Shown here: positions 32,987 to 41,401 of the stretch, piece by piece | Layout of the letters: every line of letters begins with the position of its first letter | Position numbering within the stretch: the first letter of the stretch is position 1 | Assembly (NCBI RefSeq): GCF_010726765.1 | Contig: NZ_AP022601.1 | Span: forward strand, 4,464,001-4,528,000 | Direction: 5' to 3' | Origin: Mycobacterium gallinarum | Lineage (GTDB): Bacteria > Actinomycetota > Actinomycetes > Mycobacteriales > Mycobacteriaceae | DNA length: 64,000 nucleotides | Program-made: the position numbers and the translations under genes | Notes under the pieces: model-generated | What the model was told of the DNA's origin: nothing | Seen by the model: the letters and a program-made list of their open reading frames with translations, nothing else | The model's database searches: none

Positions 32987-34738
32987 GTGCTGACCAACGG
33001 CTCGATGGTGGGCGGCTACCGCATCGAGCGGGAACTGGGCGCCGGCGGAATGGGCTCGGTCTACCTGGCCGCACATCCGACCTTGCCCCGGCGCGACGCG
33101 CTCAAGGTGTTGTCCCGAGAACTCTCGCGTGACCCCGACTTCCGGACGCGCTTCACGCGCGAAGCCGACGTGGCCGCATCGCTGGATCACCCGCAGATCG
33201 TGTCGGTGTACGACCGGGGCCAGACCGACGACGGACAGCTGTGGATCGCGATGCAGTTCGTCGACGGTACCGACGCCGACGCCGCACTGCGTGACGGCAA
33301 GATGACCCCGCCTCGTGCTGTGCACATCGTCTCCGAGGTCGCCAAGGCACTGGATTTCGCGCACAGCCGTAACGTCGTGCACCGCGATATCAAACCGGCC
33401 AACTTTCTGCTGTCGGGACCTGCCGACGCCAACGAGCGGGTGCTACTCGGCGATTTCGGCATCGCCCGCGCGCTGGACGACGTCGGGTTGACCGCCACCG
33501 GGTCGGTCATGGCCACCATCGCCTACGCCGCCCCAGAGGTGTTGTCGGGCATGCAGTTCGACGGCCGTGCTGACATCTACTCACTTGGCTGCACCCTGTA
33601 TCGGCTGCTGACCGGCAAGACACCGTATTCGGGAGCCAATGGGCCGGCGGCCACGATGATGGCCCACTTGCAGCAACCGCCACCGCGGGTCACCGATGTG
33701 GTGCCGTCGCTGCCGCCGGCGCTCGACCAGGTGATCGCCGTCGCGATGGCCAAGGATCCGAGGCAGCGGTTCGGTTCGGCCAGTGCGTTGGCGGCCGCCG
33801 CCGGGGCGGCGCTGTATGACCCACGTGCACAACAGAACCCGACGTTGCTGGCGCCGGTATCTGGCGCAGAGGTCAGCTCGTACCCGCGCGCAGACTCCGG
33901 CACGCCCTGGATGCCCGGCGGACCGCCACCGGGTCAGTCGGGACCGGGCTTTGGGCCGTCCACTCCGGTGCCTGTCGCACCGCGGCGCCGTCGGCGCGCG
34001 GTGGTCATCGGTGCGGCAGCCGCGGTGGCGATGTTGGTCGCCGCCACCGTGACGGTGGTGGCGTGGCCGTCCGACGAGGCGACGTCCACCAGCAACCCGC
34101 AGGCCGGATTGCCATCGGGGGATGTCCCGACCACCGTCGGAGGGCCGCCGGCCACCGACGTGCCGGTTTCGGGACTACGCTCGATCTTGTTGACCGGCAA
34201 TGAGATTCCGGGCAACACCGGCGAGACCGCGGTGGTCCTCGAATCAGACGGCACCGAACTCCTCAACGACTCGGCAACCATCGACAATCAGCAGTGCCTG
34301 GGTGCATGGGCGCCGGCACAACAGCCGGTCTACAGCCAGACGCGCATCGCCGGGGTCGCGGTGCAAACGCTACGTGCGCTGTACCGAAAGATCACCCAGG
34401 AAAGCGTCATCCAGGCGGTGGTGTCGTTCCCCGATCCGAGCGGCGCCGGCATCTCGCTGCAGTTGCAGCGGCAGGACTGGGAGGCCTGCGCGGGCAAGAC
34501 GGTCACCATCACCCCGGCGGGCGAGCCGCCGCTGCAGTGGACGTTCGGGCAGCCCACCAACAACGCAGGCGCATTCGTGTTGGACGCGACCTCCAGTGCC
34601 GGCGACGCGGTCTGCCAGCACGGCATATCGACCCGTGGCAACGTGCTGATCGACATCCGTCAATGCCGACCGCCGGGCACCGGCGATGTCGGGGCCTTGA
34701 TCACCGCCACCGCCAACAAGGTGCCCCGGCAACAGTGA
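32987..34738 (+). CDS. Ser/Thr protein kinase with PknH-like extracellular sensor
   Basis: 583 residues from GTG 32987. Hanks kinase domain about 8-275: glycine loop GAGGMGSVY, Lys40, Glu59, HRDIKPAN at 132-139, DFG at 156-158, activation-loop T169-A-T171, APE at 182-184. A Pro/Gly-rich linker, one transmembrane helix (about 338-360), then an extracellular domain (about 385-583) with four Cys at 437, 501, 543 and 560, the disulfide pattern of the PknH sensor. All catalytic residues are intact. Likely phosphorylates the FHA-HTH protein encoded upstream; the lipoproteins downstream may be ligands or co-sensors. Confidence 0.9.
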   Translation: MLTNGSMVGGYRIERELGAGGMGSVYLAAHPTLPRRDALKVLSRELSRDPDFRTRFTREADVAASLDHPQIVSVYDRGQTDDGQLWIAMQFVDGTDADAALRDGKMTPPRAVHIVSEVAKALDFAHSRNVVHRDIKPANFLLSGPADANERVLLGDFGIARALDDVGLTATGSVMATIAYAAPEVLSGMQFDGRADIYSLGCTLYRLLTGKTPYSGANGPAATMMAHLQQPPPRVTDVVPSLPPALDQVIAVAMAKDPRQRFGSASALAAAAGAALYDPRAQQNPTLLAPVSGAEVSSYPRADSGTPWMPGGPPPGQSGPGFGPSTPVPVAPRRRRRAVVIGAAAAVAMLVAATVTVVAWPSDEATSTSNPQAGLPSGDVPTTVGGPPATDVPVSGLRSILLTGNEIPGNTGETAVVLESDGTELLNDSATIDNQQCLGAWAPAQQPVYSQTRIAGVAVQTLRALYRKITQESVIQAVVSFPDPSGAGISLQLQRQDWEACAGKTVTITPAGEPPLQWTFGQPTNNAGAFVLDATSSAGDAVCQHGISTRGNVLIDIRQCRPPGTGDVGALITATANKVPRQQ

Positions 34739-34786
34739 CTACCGGAACCTATCGAAAACTGTTCTCAGCGAGGAGGTTTGCCGTCA

Positions 34787-35263
34787 ATGGCGTCACGTAA
34801 AGTATCCGCGGTCATCGGAGCGATGCTTGTCACGGTTCTCATGGGCGCAGCGTGCTCACGCGGCGAGGCTCCCGTCGCCCAGGAGAGCACCACGGAGTCG
34901 ACGCAGACGTCGGTTGCGGCCACCACCACGACCACGACCACCGCACCGTCCGACGACGACCAGGTGCGCGAGACGGTCATGGCCTTTCAGCAGGCGTACA
35001 ACACGCAGAACTGGGACGCCTATCTTGAGCTGATGTGCCCGTCGTGGCGGGCCCAGTACACCGGCCCGGTCATGGACATGACGAAGAAAACCCGTATCGA
35101 TCAAGGTTTGACGACCATGACCGTGAACAGCGTGCAGATCCTCGGGGACGAAGCGACGGCGAACGTCGATGCCCAGAACGAACTGCTGGGCCGCAAGACC
35201 CTCGACTTGAAGCTGGTCCGCGAGGACGGATGGCGCGTCTGCATGCCCAGCGGTGTGCGGTAG
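34787..35263 (+). CDS. Lipoprotein with NTF2/DUF4878-like domain
   Basis: 158 residues from ATG 34787, ten bases after AGGAGG. Lipobox MGAAC with acylated Cys near residue 23, then a linker of ten consecutive Thr-rich residues, then a small alpha/beta domain (QVRETVMAFQQAYNTQNWDAYLELMCPSWRAQY, then a WRVCMPS end) of the DUF4878/NTF2 type common in mycobacterial lipoproteins. Two Cys may bridge. It lies 48 bases after the kinase gene and its stop overlaps the GTG of the next gene by one base. Located on the outer face of the membrane beside the kinase sensor. Confidence 0.8.
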   Translation: MASRKVSAVIGAMLVTVLMGAACSRGEAPVAQESTTESTQTSVAATTTTTTTAPSDDDQVRETVMAFQQAYNTQNWDAYLELMCPSWRAQYTGPVMDMTKKTRIDQGLTTMTVNSVQILGDEATANVDAQNELLGRKTLDLKLVREDGWRVCMPSGVR

Positions 35264-36474
35264 TGCGAATCGCGTTGGCGGCGTTGACGGTCGCGCTGCT
35301 GCTGGGCGCGTGTGCTAGCACCGTCGACGGCACCGCGGTGCAGTCGACGGCACCAACGGTCGATCCGTCGGCGCTCGACCCCGGCTCCTATCCGACTACA
35401 CCGCGGCCGCCCCTGGGACAGGCTGGCACCGATGAGGCGGGACAGCTTGTCGAGGGCAGGCGGATGGCCGGCTTCGTGGTCGGGCCGTGGCAGGTCGACC
35501 CCGCGCTCACCCAGATCGGGGCGTCACCGGCAAAGGTCCTGCAGCGCCGCAACGAAGTCGTGCAGGTGGTTTGGCCGGCGATGCTGGCCAGGTTCCCCTC
35601 GCTGCCGCTGGTCGCCGGCTTCGTCAGTGAACGGACGTCAGCCAATCCGGGCGACGCGACGCTGCTGCGCAATGCGGTTCTGCAGTATCCGTTTCCGCAG
35701 ACCGCAACGGAGGCGGCCGAAGGGTTGGCCTCTGGGGCGTTGAACATCGTCGACGGTGGCGCCAGCGCGGCCATGACGGAACCGATCCGCCCGGTGCCGA
35801 TTCCGGGTCACCCCGAGGCGACCGGCGCGCTGATGAAGCGTCTCGAGGGCACGGCCACCGTGGACGAGCTGACTGTCGTCAGTTCCCGTGGGCCGTACGC
35901 ACTGATCCAGGTGGTCCAGTTCGCCACGCCGGAACGGGCCGCCGAACTGGCGGGCCGCGTCCTCGATCTGCAGGGCCCCCTGATCGACACATTCGTGCGC
36001 ACCGAGCCGGCGCCGCTGGCGGCGCTGCCGCAGGACCCGACGGGTCTGCTGGCCCGCACCGTATCGATCAAGCCCGGGCAGGGTGACACGATGTCGGACG
36101 CCGACTATGACCCGGCAGGGGCAATACAGTTGGAGGACAACCCGATTGAGGCGGGCACGGCGATGCAGGACGCCGGGGTCGACACCGTGGCGATCAGCCA
36201 GACGACGGTATACCAGGCGCGCGACGCCGCCGCCTCGCAGCAGCTCGCGCAGGTACTGGGTGACGACGTCGTGGCGCGCCAGGCGGGCCAAGCCGCCGCC
36301 GAGGTGCCGGGCCTCGCGGGCAGCCGTTGTCTGCGCACGGAAGACGCGGAATCACTGCTAGCGAGGCACTGGTGCGTGGGCACCAACGACCGGTACACGT
36401 TCAAAGCGGTTGCCCGCGACCTGAACAACGCCCATCAGCAGATCGCGGCCCAGTATCTGATGCTGGGCGGATAG
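35263..36474 (+). CDS. Mycobacterial lipoprotein, DUF7373-like
   Basis: 403 residues from GTG 35263, which shares a base with the preceding TAG. Signal peptide with lipobox LLGAC (Cys near 16), Pro/Ser/Thr-rich spacer, then a duplicated-looking alpha/beta architecture: residues 60-220 and 230-400 each contain a GFV or ISQT-type strand followed by a long helix with Ala-Ala-Glu repeats. A C-terminal Cys pair (SRCLRTEDAESLLARHWC) probably forms a disulfide. I recognise the style of the DUF7373 lipoproteins of mycobacteria. Part of the kinase operon; function unknown. Confidence 0.75.
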   Translation: MRIALAALTVALLLGACASTVDGTAVQSTAPTVDPSALDPGSYPTTPRPPLGQAGTDEAGQLVEGRRMAGFVVGPWQVDPALTQIGASPAKVLQRRNEVVQVVWPAMLARFPSLPLVAGFVSERTSANPGDATLLRNAVLQYPFPQTATEAAEGLASGALNIVDGGASAAMTEPIRPVPIPGHPEATGALMKRLEGTATVDELTVVSSRGPYALIQVVQFATPERAAELAGRVLDLQGPLIDTFVRTEPAPLAALPQDPTGLLARTVSIKPGQGDTMSDADYDPAGAIQLEDNPIEAGTAMQDAGVDTVAISQTTVYQARDAAASQQLAQVLGDDVVARQAGQAAAEVPGLAGSRCLRTEDAESLLARHWCVGTNDRYTFKAVARDLNNAHQQIAAQYLMLGG

Positions 36475-36481
36475 CCAGCGC

Positions 36482-37261
36482 TCAGTTCGGGATCTTCTCC
36501 AAGATCCGGTTGGCGATCGTCACGTTCTGCTCGGCCAGGTTGCTGCCCATGATCTGCACATCGACCAGTACGTTGTTCTTCGCCGCGATGGCACGGGTGA
36601 CGGCGACCGGCGAATTGTCGTTGACGTTGCGCAATGACGTGACGCCACCTCCGGCGTCGACCGGCTCGCCCAGCGTGAACGCCGCCTGCTGGCCCTGCAC
36701 AATCATCTTCCACACGAACTGCTTGTTCGCGCAGCGGCGCCACTGCTCGACGTAGTTGGCCAGGGCGCGCTGCGCGGCCGCCGCGCTGTCGAAGGTGACC
36801 ACCGACTCGCCGAGCATCAGCGATGGGGTCGGCGACTGGACTTGGCTGGCGCCGTGGAACTTCCGGTAGCCGGTGCCTTCGTAGGCGGGCGGCGCGCCGC
36901 CGCTGAAGGAGCTGGCGCAGTTCTCCGGCTCGTACACCTGCTGGCTGGGATCCGGTACCGCCACACCCGTGGAGTTCGGCCCCTCGATCAACTGCGGATT
37001 GTCCATGATGGTCTTGAGCTCCTCGAGGCTCGGCAGCAACTCCGGGAGCTTGGCGGCGGCGACGGGCGCCGGCGTCGGCGGTGGCGGCGGGGTGCTCGAC
37101 GTCGACGTGGCCGACGCCTCGGCAGTGGACTCCTCGGTGGGGGCCGCTGACTCGCCGCCGCAGGCCGTCCCGATTGCGAGGACAGCTGCCGACGACAACG
37201 CGAGCGCGACTCGCGTCCGTCCGCGCACACTCCCCGAACTCGCCCACTGGTGCTGACGCAT
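36482..37261 (-). CDS. Lipoprotein with PknH-like sensor domain
   Basis: 259 residues from ATG 37261 (AAAGGG upstream; the frame is open further but without family sequence). Signal peptide ending in lipobox AIGTAC, a Thr/Ser/Pro-rich linker, then a domain of about 190 residues whose pattern (LLPSLEELKTIMDNPQL, a central ENCASSF, RRCANKQF, and NVLVDVQIMG with a closing helix) matches the PknH-like sensor domain without any kinase. Two Cys remain. It converges on the kinase operon and would display a free copy of the sensor fold on the cell surface, possibly competing for or delivering the kinase ligand. Confidence 0.8.
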   Translation of the reverse strand: MRQHQWASSGSVRGRTRVALALSSAAVLAIGTACGGESAAPTEESTAEASATSTSSTPPPPPTPAPVAAAKLPELLPSLEELKTIMDNPQLIEGPNSTGVAVPDPSQQVYEPENCASSFSGGAPPAYEGTGYRKFHGASQVQSPTPSLMLGESVVTFDSAAAAQRALANYVEQWRRCANKQFVWKMIVQGQQAAFTLGEPVDAGGGVTSLRNVNDNSPVAVTRAIAAKNNVLVDVQIMGSNLAEQNVTIANRILEKIPN

Positions 37262-37383
37262 CAAGTCGCCCTTTCTGTTCCATGACCGGTCTTCCAGCAT
37301 CGCATGGCGAAGGACGTGGTCCGGACACCAATTTCGCAGCCGCGACACAGAACCCCGCTGGCACGTCCTGCCAGAATCAAGAG

Positions 37384-38760
37384 GTGACCCAAACGATCAA
37401 CGGCCGGATCTCCAATTGGTACCCGCAACTTCCGGCCGTGCGTGCCGCGCTGCCGGGCAATCGCGACGCCGATGTGTGCATCGTCGGTGCCGGCTACACC
37501 GGGCTGTGGACGGCGTACTACCTGAAGCGGGCCGATCCGTCGCTGCGCATCGTGGTGCTCGAGGCACGGTTCGCCGGGTTCGGCGCGTCGGGCCGCAACG
37601 GCGGTTGGCTGTCCGGCCTGGTGCCCGGTGACCGACACCGGATGGCGAAGCTCTACGGACGCGACCGTGTGCTGGCCTGGCAGCAGGCCCTCAACGAGTC
37701 GGTCGACGAAGTCATCGACGTCGCGGGCCGCGAAGGTATCGAGGCCGGCATCGTCAAGGGCGGAACGCTGCACGTCGCGCGCAACCGCGCGCAGGCGTCG
37801 AGGTTGGCGGCCGAAGTCTCCGAGGAACTCAGCTGGAAGGTCGACGGCATCGCAGAGTTGACGAAAGATGAATTGGCACAACGTATTCAGATCGACGGCG
37901 TCGTGTCGGCCTACCACAACCCGCACTGCGCACGCGTCCAGCCGGCCCAGCTTGTGCGAGGGCTGGCCGACACCGTCGAGCGGCTTGGGGTCGATCTCTA
38001 CGAGCGGTCGCCGGTCAACGAGCTGCGCGCGGGACGGGTGGGGACCGTGCTGGGCAAGGTGCGCGCACCCGTCGTGCTGCGCGCGACCGAAGGCTTCACA
38101 GCGTCGCTGCCGGGGCTGAAGCGGCGCTGGTTGCCGATGAACAGTTCGATGATCGCGACCGAGCCGCTCCCGCAGGATATTTGGGAGACCATCGGCTGGG
38201 AGGGCCGCGAGACGCTCGGCGACACCGCGCACGGCTTCTTCTACGCCCAGCGCACCGTGGACGACCGCATCGCCATCGGCGGCCGCAGCGTGCCGTATCG
38301 CTTCGGTTCGCGCACCGACATCGACGGTAGTGTCCCCGAGCGCACCATCGACCATCTCACCTCGGTACTGCATTCGGCGCTACCGCAGACCCGCGGTGTC
38401 CCCGTCGCACACGCCTGGTGCGGTGTGCTTGCCGTGCCGCGGGACTGGGAGGCCTCCGTGACGTTCGACAAGGCAACGGGATTGGGCGCGGCGGGGGGTT
38501 ACGTCGGCCACGGCGTCACCGCCACCAACCTGGCCGGACGCACCCTGGCCGACCTGGTGCTCGGACGGCAGACGGCGCTCACCGACCTGCCGTGGGTCGG
38601 GCACCGATCGCGTGACTGGGAACCCGAGCCGTTGCGATGGCTGGGCGTGCGCGGCATGTACACGGCCTACAAGGCCGCCGACTGGCACGAGTCTCACGGG
38701 CGCAAGACGACGTCACCGATCGCCGTCGTGGCTGACAAGATCGCCGGCAGGCCCCACTAA
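37384..38760 (+). CDS. FAD-dependent oxidoreductase (DAO/PuuB-like)
   Basis: 458 residues from GTG 37384. The dinucleotide-binding loop CIVGAGYTGLWTAYYL is followed by an acidic VVLEAR strand end, then GFGASGRNGGWLSG, the hallmark of gamma-glutamylputrescine oxidase and related amine oxidases. The C-terminal GGYVGHGVTATNLAGRTLADLVLG binds the FAD again. Likely oxidises an amine or amino acid with release of H2O2. It is divergent from the sensor lipoprotein and its stop overlaps that of the SRPBCC gene. No partner genes. Confidence 0.88.
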   Translation: MTQTINGRISNWYPQLPAVRAALPGNRDADVCIVGAGYTGLWTAYYLKRADPSLRIVVLEARFAGFGASGRNGGWLSGLVPGDRHRMAKLYGRDRVLAWQQALNESVDEVIDVAGREGIEAGIVKGGTLHVARNRAQASRLAAEVSEELSWKVDGIAELTKDELAQRIQIDGVVSAYHNPHCARVQPAQLVRGLADTVERLGVDLYERSPVNELRAGRVGTVLGKVRAPVVLRATEGFTASLPGLKRRWLPMNSSMIATEPLPQDIWETIGWEGRETLGDTAHGFFYAQRTVDDRIAIGGRSVPYRFGSRTDIDGSVPERTIDHLTSVLHSALPQTRGVPVAHAWCGVLAVPRDWEASVTFDKATGLGAAGGYVGHGVTATNLAGRTLADLVLGRQTALTDLPWVGHRSRDWEPEPLRWLGVRGMYTAYKAADWHESHGRKTTSPIAVVADKIAGRPH

Positions 38761-39224
38761 CGTTCGGCGCGCTCCTTCAGCCGCTGCAGGGTCAACTTGA
38801 TGTGCTTGGCGTTGGCCGTGTCGCGGTCACGTACGCCCGTCGCGATGCCCGCCGGTGTGCGAAACCAACCGGGCCGCTTGTCCCAGGTGCGCTCGGTGAC
38901 GGTGCAGCCGCTGTCGGTCGCGGTGATGTCATAGCGCCAGTGCGCGACGGGGATGACAAGACTCTTCACGTCGAACGCGAACGCGCGCCCCGGCTCGGCG
39001 TCGGTCACGGTGCAGGTCGTCGTCCATTTCTTGCTGCCCTGCTGGTTGCGGCCCTTGAAGACGGCCCCCGGTGCGACGCGGTCGCCCCTGTGCCAAACCA
39101 TCTCGGTGGCCTCCTCAGCCAGCGTCGCCAGCGTGGGAAGGTCGGTGATCAGCGCGTATACCGTCGCCGGCTCGGCCGCGATGTCTGTTGAGGCCTCAGC
39201 GGAGGCGGGACCGTGTGCACTCAT
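38757..39224 (-). CDS. SRPBCC (polyketide cyclase/START-like) family protein
   Basis: 155 residues from ATG 39224. N-terminal strand with SAEASTDIAAEPATVYALITDLPTLATLA is the usual Bet v 1-like start, followed by GRNQQGSKKWTTTCTVTDAEPGRAFAF and a C-terminal helix (DTANAKHIKLTLQRLKERA). It should bind a hydrophobic ligand in a cavity. Many copies occur in mycobacteria without known roles. Divergent from the DUF427 gene with 60 bases between; converges with the oxidoreductase gene. Confidence 0.85.
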   Translation of the reverse strand: MSAHGPASAEASTDIAAEPATVYALITDLPTLATLAEEATEMVWHRGDRVAPGAVFKGRNQQGSKKWTTTCTVTDAEPGRAFAFDVKSLVIPVAHWRYDITATDSGCTVTERTWDKRPGWFRTPAGIATGVRDRDTANAKHIKLTLQRLKERAER

Positions 39225-39284
39225 GTCGCGAATCGTAGCCAGCGATACCGGAATCCTGAGCGGTACTGCCACGTTGGTCCTGTC

Positions 39285-39659
39285 ATGAGCGATCGCCCCG
39301 TACTCCAGCCAACCGCTGCCCATCCGATCACCGTCGAACCGACGGGCAAGCACGTCACCGTTCGCATCAACGGCGAGGTCGTCGCCGACACCGACCATGC
39401 GCTGACCCTGCAGGAGTCGACGTATCCCGCCGTGCAGTACATCCCGAAGGCCGACGTCGTGCAGTCCGCGCTGCGCGACAGCGACACCGAGACGTACTGC
39501 CCGTTCAAGGGCGTGGCGAGCTATCACCACGTCGTCACCGGATCCGGCGACACCGTCGAGGACGCGATCTGGACGTACCTCGAGCCCTACCCCGCGGTGG
39601 GCGCGATCGCCGGACATGTGGCTTTCTACCCGGACAAGGCTGTCGTCTCCGTCACCTAG
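39285..39659 (+). CDS. DUF427 domain protein
   Basis: 124 residues. The fold-typical order is visible: PITVEPTGKHVTVRINGEVVADT, then ALTLQESTYPAVQYIPKADV, then TYCPFKGVASYHHV, and a C-terminal VAGHVAFYPDKA-like strand. DUF427 proteins are small beta-rich proteins with a conserved C-P-F-K-G loop and no firmly established activity. It is divergent from the SRPBCC gene and followed after nine bases by the DNA glycosylase gene, so it may be cotranscribed with it. Confidence 0.88.
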   Translation: MSDRPVLQPTAAHPITVEPTGKHVTVRINGEVVADTDHALTLQESTYPAVQYIPKADVVQSALRDSDTETYCPFKGVASYHHVVTGSGDTVEDAIWTYLEPYPAVGAIAGHVAFYPDKAVVSVT

Positions 39660-39668
39660 TCTGAGGCG

Positions 39669-40583
39669 GTGCGAAGCGTCGAGTGCAGTGTCGTTCTCGC
39701 GGGCCCGGCCGGGCCGGGGTTGACGCTGTCACCGCTGCGCCGCGGCCGCGCCGACCCGTGCTATCACGACGCCCGCGACGGGGCGATCTGGCGCACCAGC
39801 CTCATGCGCAGCGGACCGGTCACCGCGCGTCTCACCAAATCAGCGCGCGACACCGTTGACTGCGAGGCATGGGGCGGCGGCGCACGGGAATTCGCCGAAT
39901 CGCTACCTACCCAACTCGGACGCGACGACGACTCGTCGGGCTTCCAACCGGTCGAGCCGACCATCGCCGCCGCGCATCGGCGGGTTCCGCATCTGCGGCT
40001 GGGCCGCACCGACCGCGTACTGGAAGCGCTCATCCCGGCGGTGCTCGAACAACGGGTTTACGGCAAGGACGCCCGTGCGGCGTGGAGAAAACTCGTCACG
40101 AAATACGGCGCACCCGCACCCGGGCCGGCCCCCGCACACATGCGGGTGTCACCACCGGCCGAGGTGTGGCGGCGCATCCCCTCCTGGGAGTTTCACCTCG
40201 CCAACGTCGACCCCGGCCGTGCCCGCACGATCGTCGGGTGCGCGCAGCGGGCCGACTCGCTGGAGCGCCTGGCGGCCCGCCCGACGGAGCAGGCCCGTAT
40301 CGCGCTCATGTCGCTACCCGGCGTCGGCGAGTGGACCGCGGCCGAGACGGCGCAGCGCGCCTTCGGCGATGCCGACGCGTTGTCGGTCGGCGACTACCAC
40401 CTGGCCAAGATGGTCGGCTGGAGTCTGCTCGGCCATCCCATCGACGACCCCGCGATGGTCGAGCTGCTCGAGCCGCTGCGCCCGCACCGCCACCGGGCGG
40501 TTCGCCTGCTGCAAGTCAGTGGTCTGGCGTCAAATCCGCGGTTCGGCCCGAGGATGCCGATTCCAAAGCTTGCCGATATGTGA
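39669..40583 (+). CDS. DNA-3-methyladenine glycosylase (AlkA/HhH-GPD type)
   Basis: 304 residues. The helix-hairpin-helix LMSLPGVGEWTAAETAQRAF and the catalytic Asp in DADALSVGDYHLAK form the HhH-GPD active site; the N-terminal 90 residues make the AlkA-like beta domain. No Fe-S Cys cluster, as expected for the AlkA group. It removes alkylated bases. There is no fused Ada domain, and no ada or ogt gene lies nearby. Likely cotranscribed with the DUF427 gene. Confidence 0.87.
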   Translation: MRSVECSVVLAGPAGPGLTLSPLRRGRADPCYHDARDGAIWRTSLMRSGPVTARLTKSARDTVDCEAWGGGAREFAESLPTQLGRDDDSSGFQPVEPTIAAAHRRVPHLRLGRTDRVLEALIPAVLEQRVYGKDARAAWRKLVTKYGAPAPGPAPAHMRVSPPAEVWRRIPSWEFHLANVDPGRARTIVGCAQRADSLERLAARPTEQARIALMSLPGVGEWTAAETAQRAFGDADALSVGDYHLAKMVGWSLLGHPIDDPAMVELLEPLRPHRHRAVRLLQVSGLASNPRFGPRMPIPKLADM

Positions 40584-40599
40584 CGTGTGTTCCACGCAC

Positions 40600-40625
40600 G
40601 GTTTTGTCCGGTAGCCCGCGGGTAC
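40600..40625 (+). promoter_or_regulatory. SigF-type promoter upstream of dps
   Basis: GGTTTT at 40600-40605 and GGGTAC at 40620-40625 fit the mycobacterial SigF pattern GTTT-N15-GGGTA. The M. smegmatis dps promoter is reported to be used by SigF and SigH under starvation, so this assignment agrees with what is known. The start codon is 38 bases downstream. Confidence 0.65.
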
Positions 40626-40662
40626 ACGTCGCGAGACGGTCAATCATGCGAAGGAGCTACTG

Positions 40663-41220
40663 ATGACTACGTTCACCATTCCCGGCCTCTCCGAGAAGCA
40701 GGGCGCCGAGGTGGCCGAAATTCTGCAGAAGGCGCTCAGCGCGTACAACGATCTGCATCTGACCTTGAAGCACATCCACTGGAACGTCGTCGGGCCGAAC
40801 TTCATCGGCGTGCACGAGATGATCGACCCACAGGTCGAACTCGTTCGCGGGTACGCCGACGACGTCGCCGAGCGCATCGCCGCACTCGGCAAGTCGCCCC
40901 AAGGTACGCCGGGCGCCATCATCAAGGACCGCACGTGGGACGACTACTCGGTAGGCCGCGACACGGTGCAGGCGCACCTGGCCGCCTTGGACCTCGTCTA
41001 CACCGGCGTGATCGAGGACTTGCGTAAGGGCATCGACCGCCTCGACGACCTCGACCTGGTGTCCCAGGACCTGTTCATCAGCCAGGCGGGCGAGCTGGAG
41101 AAGTTCCAGTGGTTCGTTCGGGCGCACTTGGAGAACTCGGGCGGTCAGCTGTCCAACGCGGGCGCCAAGACCGAGAAGGCGGCCGCCAGCCGCGCCAAGA
41201 AGAAGGCCGCAGCCAAGTAG
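40663..41220 (+). CDS. dps: DNA-binding protein from starved cells, Dps (MsDps1 type)
   Basis: 185 residues, with GGAG seven bases before the ATG. Ferroxidase residues H39, H51, D66 and E70 lie in HIHWNVVGPNFIGVHEM and GYADDVAER, at the positions given for M. smegmatis Dps. The C-terminal tail after residue 160 is very rich in Lys and Ala (ends KKKAAAK), which in MsDps binds DNA. It forms a dodecameric iron-storing shell that protects DNA in stationary phase. SigF-type promoter upstream, strong terminator downstream: a single-gene unit. Confidence 0.95.
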   Translation: MTTFTIPGLSEKQGAEVAEILQKALSAYNDLHLTLKHIHWNVVGPNFIGVHEMIDPQVELVRGYADDVAERIAALGKSPQGTPGAIIKDRTWDDYSVGRDTVQAHLAALDLVYTGVIEDLRKGIDRLDDLDLVSQDLFISQAGELEKFQWFVRAHLENSGGQLSNAGAKTEKAAASRAKKKAAAK

Positions 41221-41232
41221 CGGCCTGTTCCA

Positions 41233-41268
41233 AACTCGCCGCCGCACGGTGCTGTGCGGCGGCGAGTT
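41233..41268 (+). terminator. 15-bp hairpin terminator after dps
   Basis: AACTCGCCGCCGCAC at 41233-41247 pairs perfectly with GTGCGGCGGCGAGTT at 41254-41268, with a six-base loop. It lies 12 bases after the dps stop. No U-tract, the usual mycobacterial form. Confidence 0.9.
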
Positions 41269-41401
41269 GGCGTTGACGGGTCCGAAACCTCAACGCGGAC
41301 AGGTGATTAGCAAAAGTAACGAGTTCCACGACGACACGCGGCGATTGCGGCCAATTCTTGCCGAACGTTTGCGTCGCACCCATAATCAGCCGGTGATCTT
41401 G

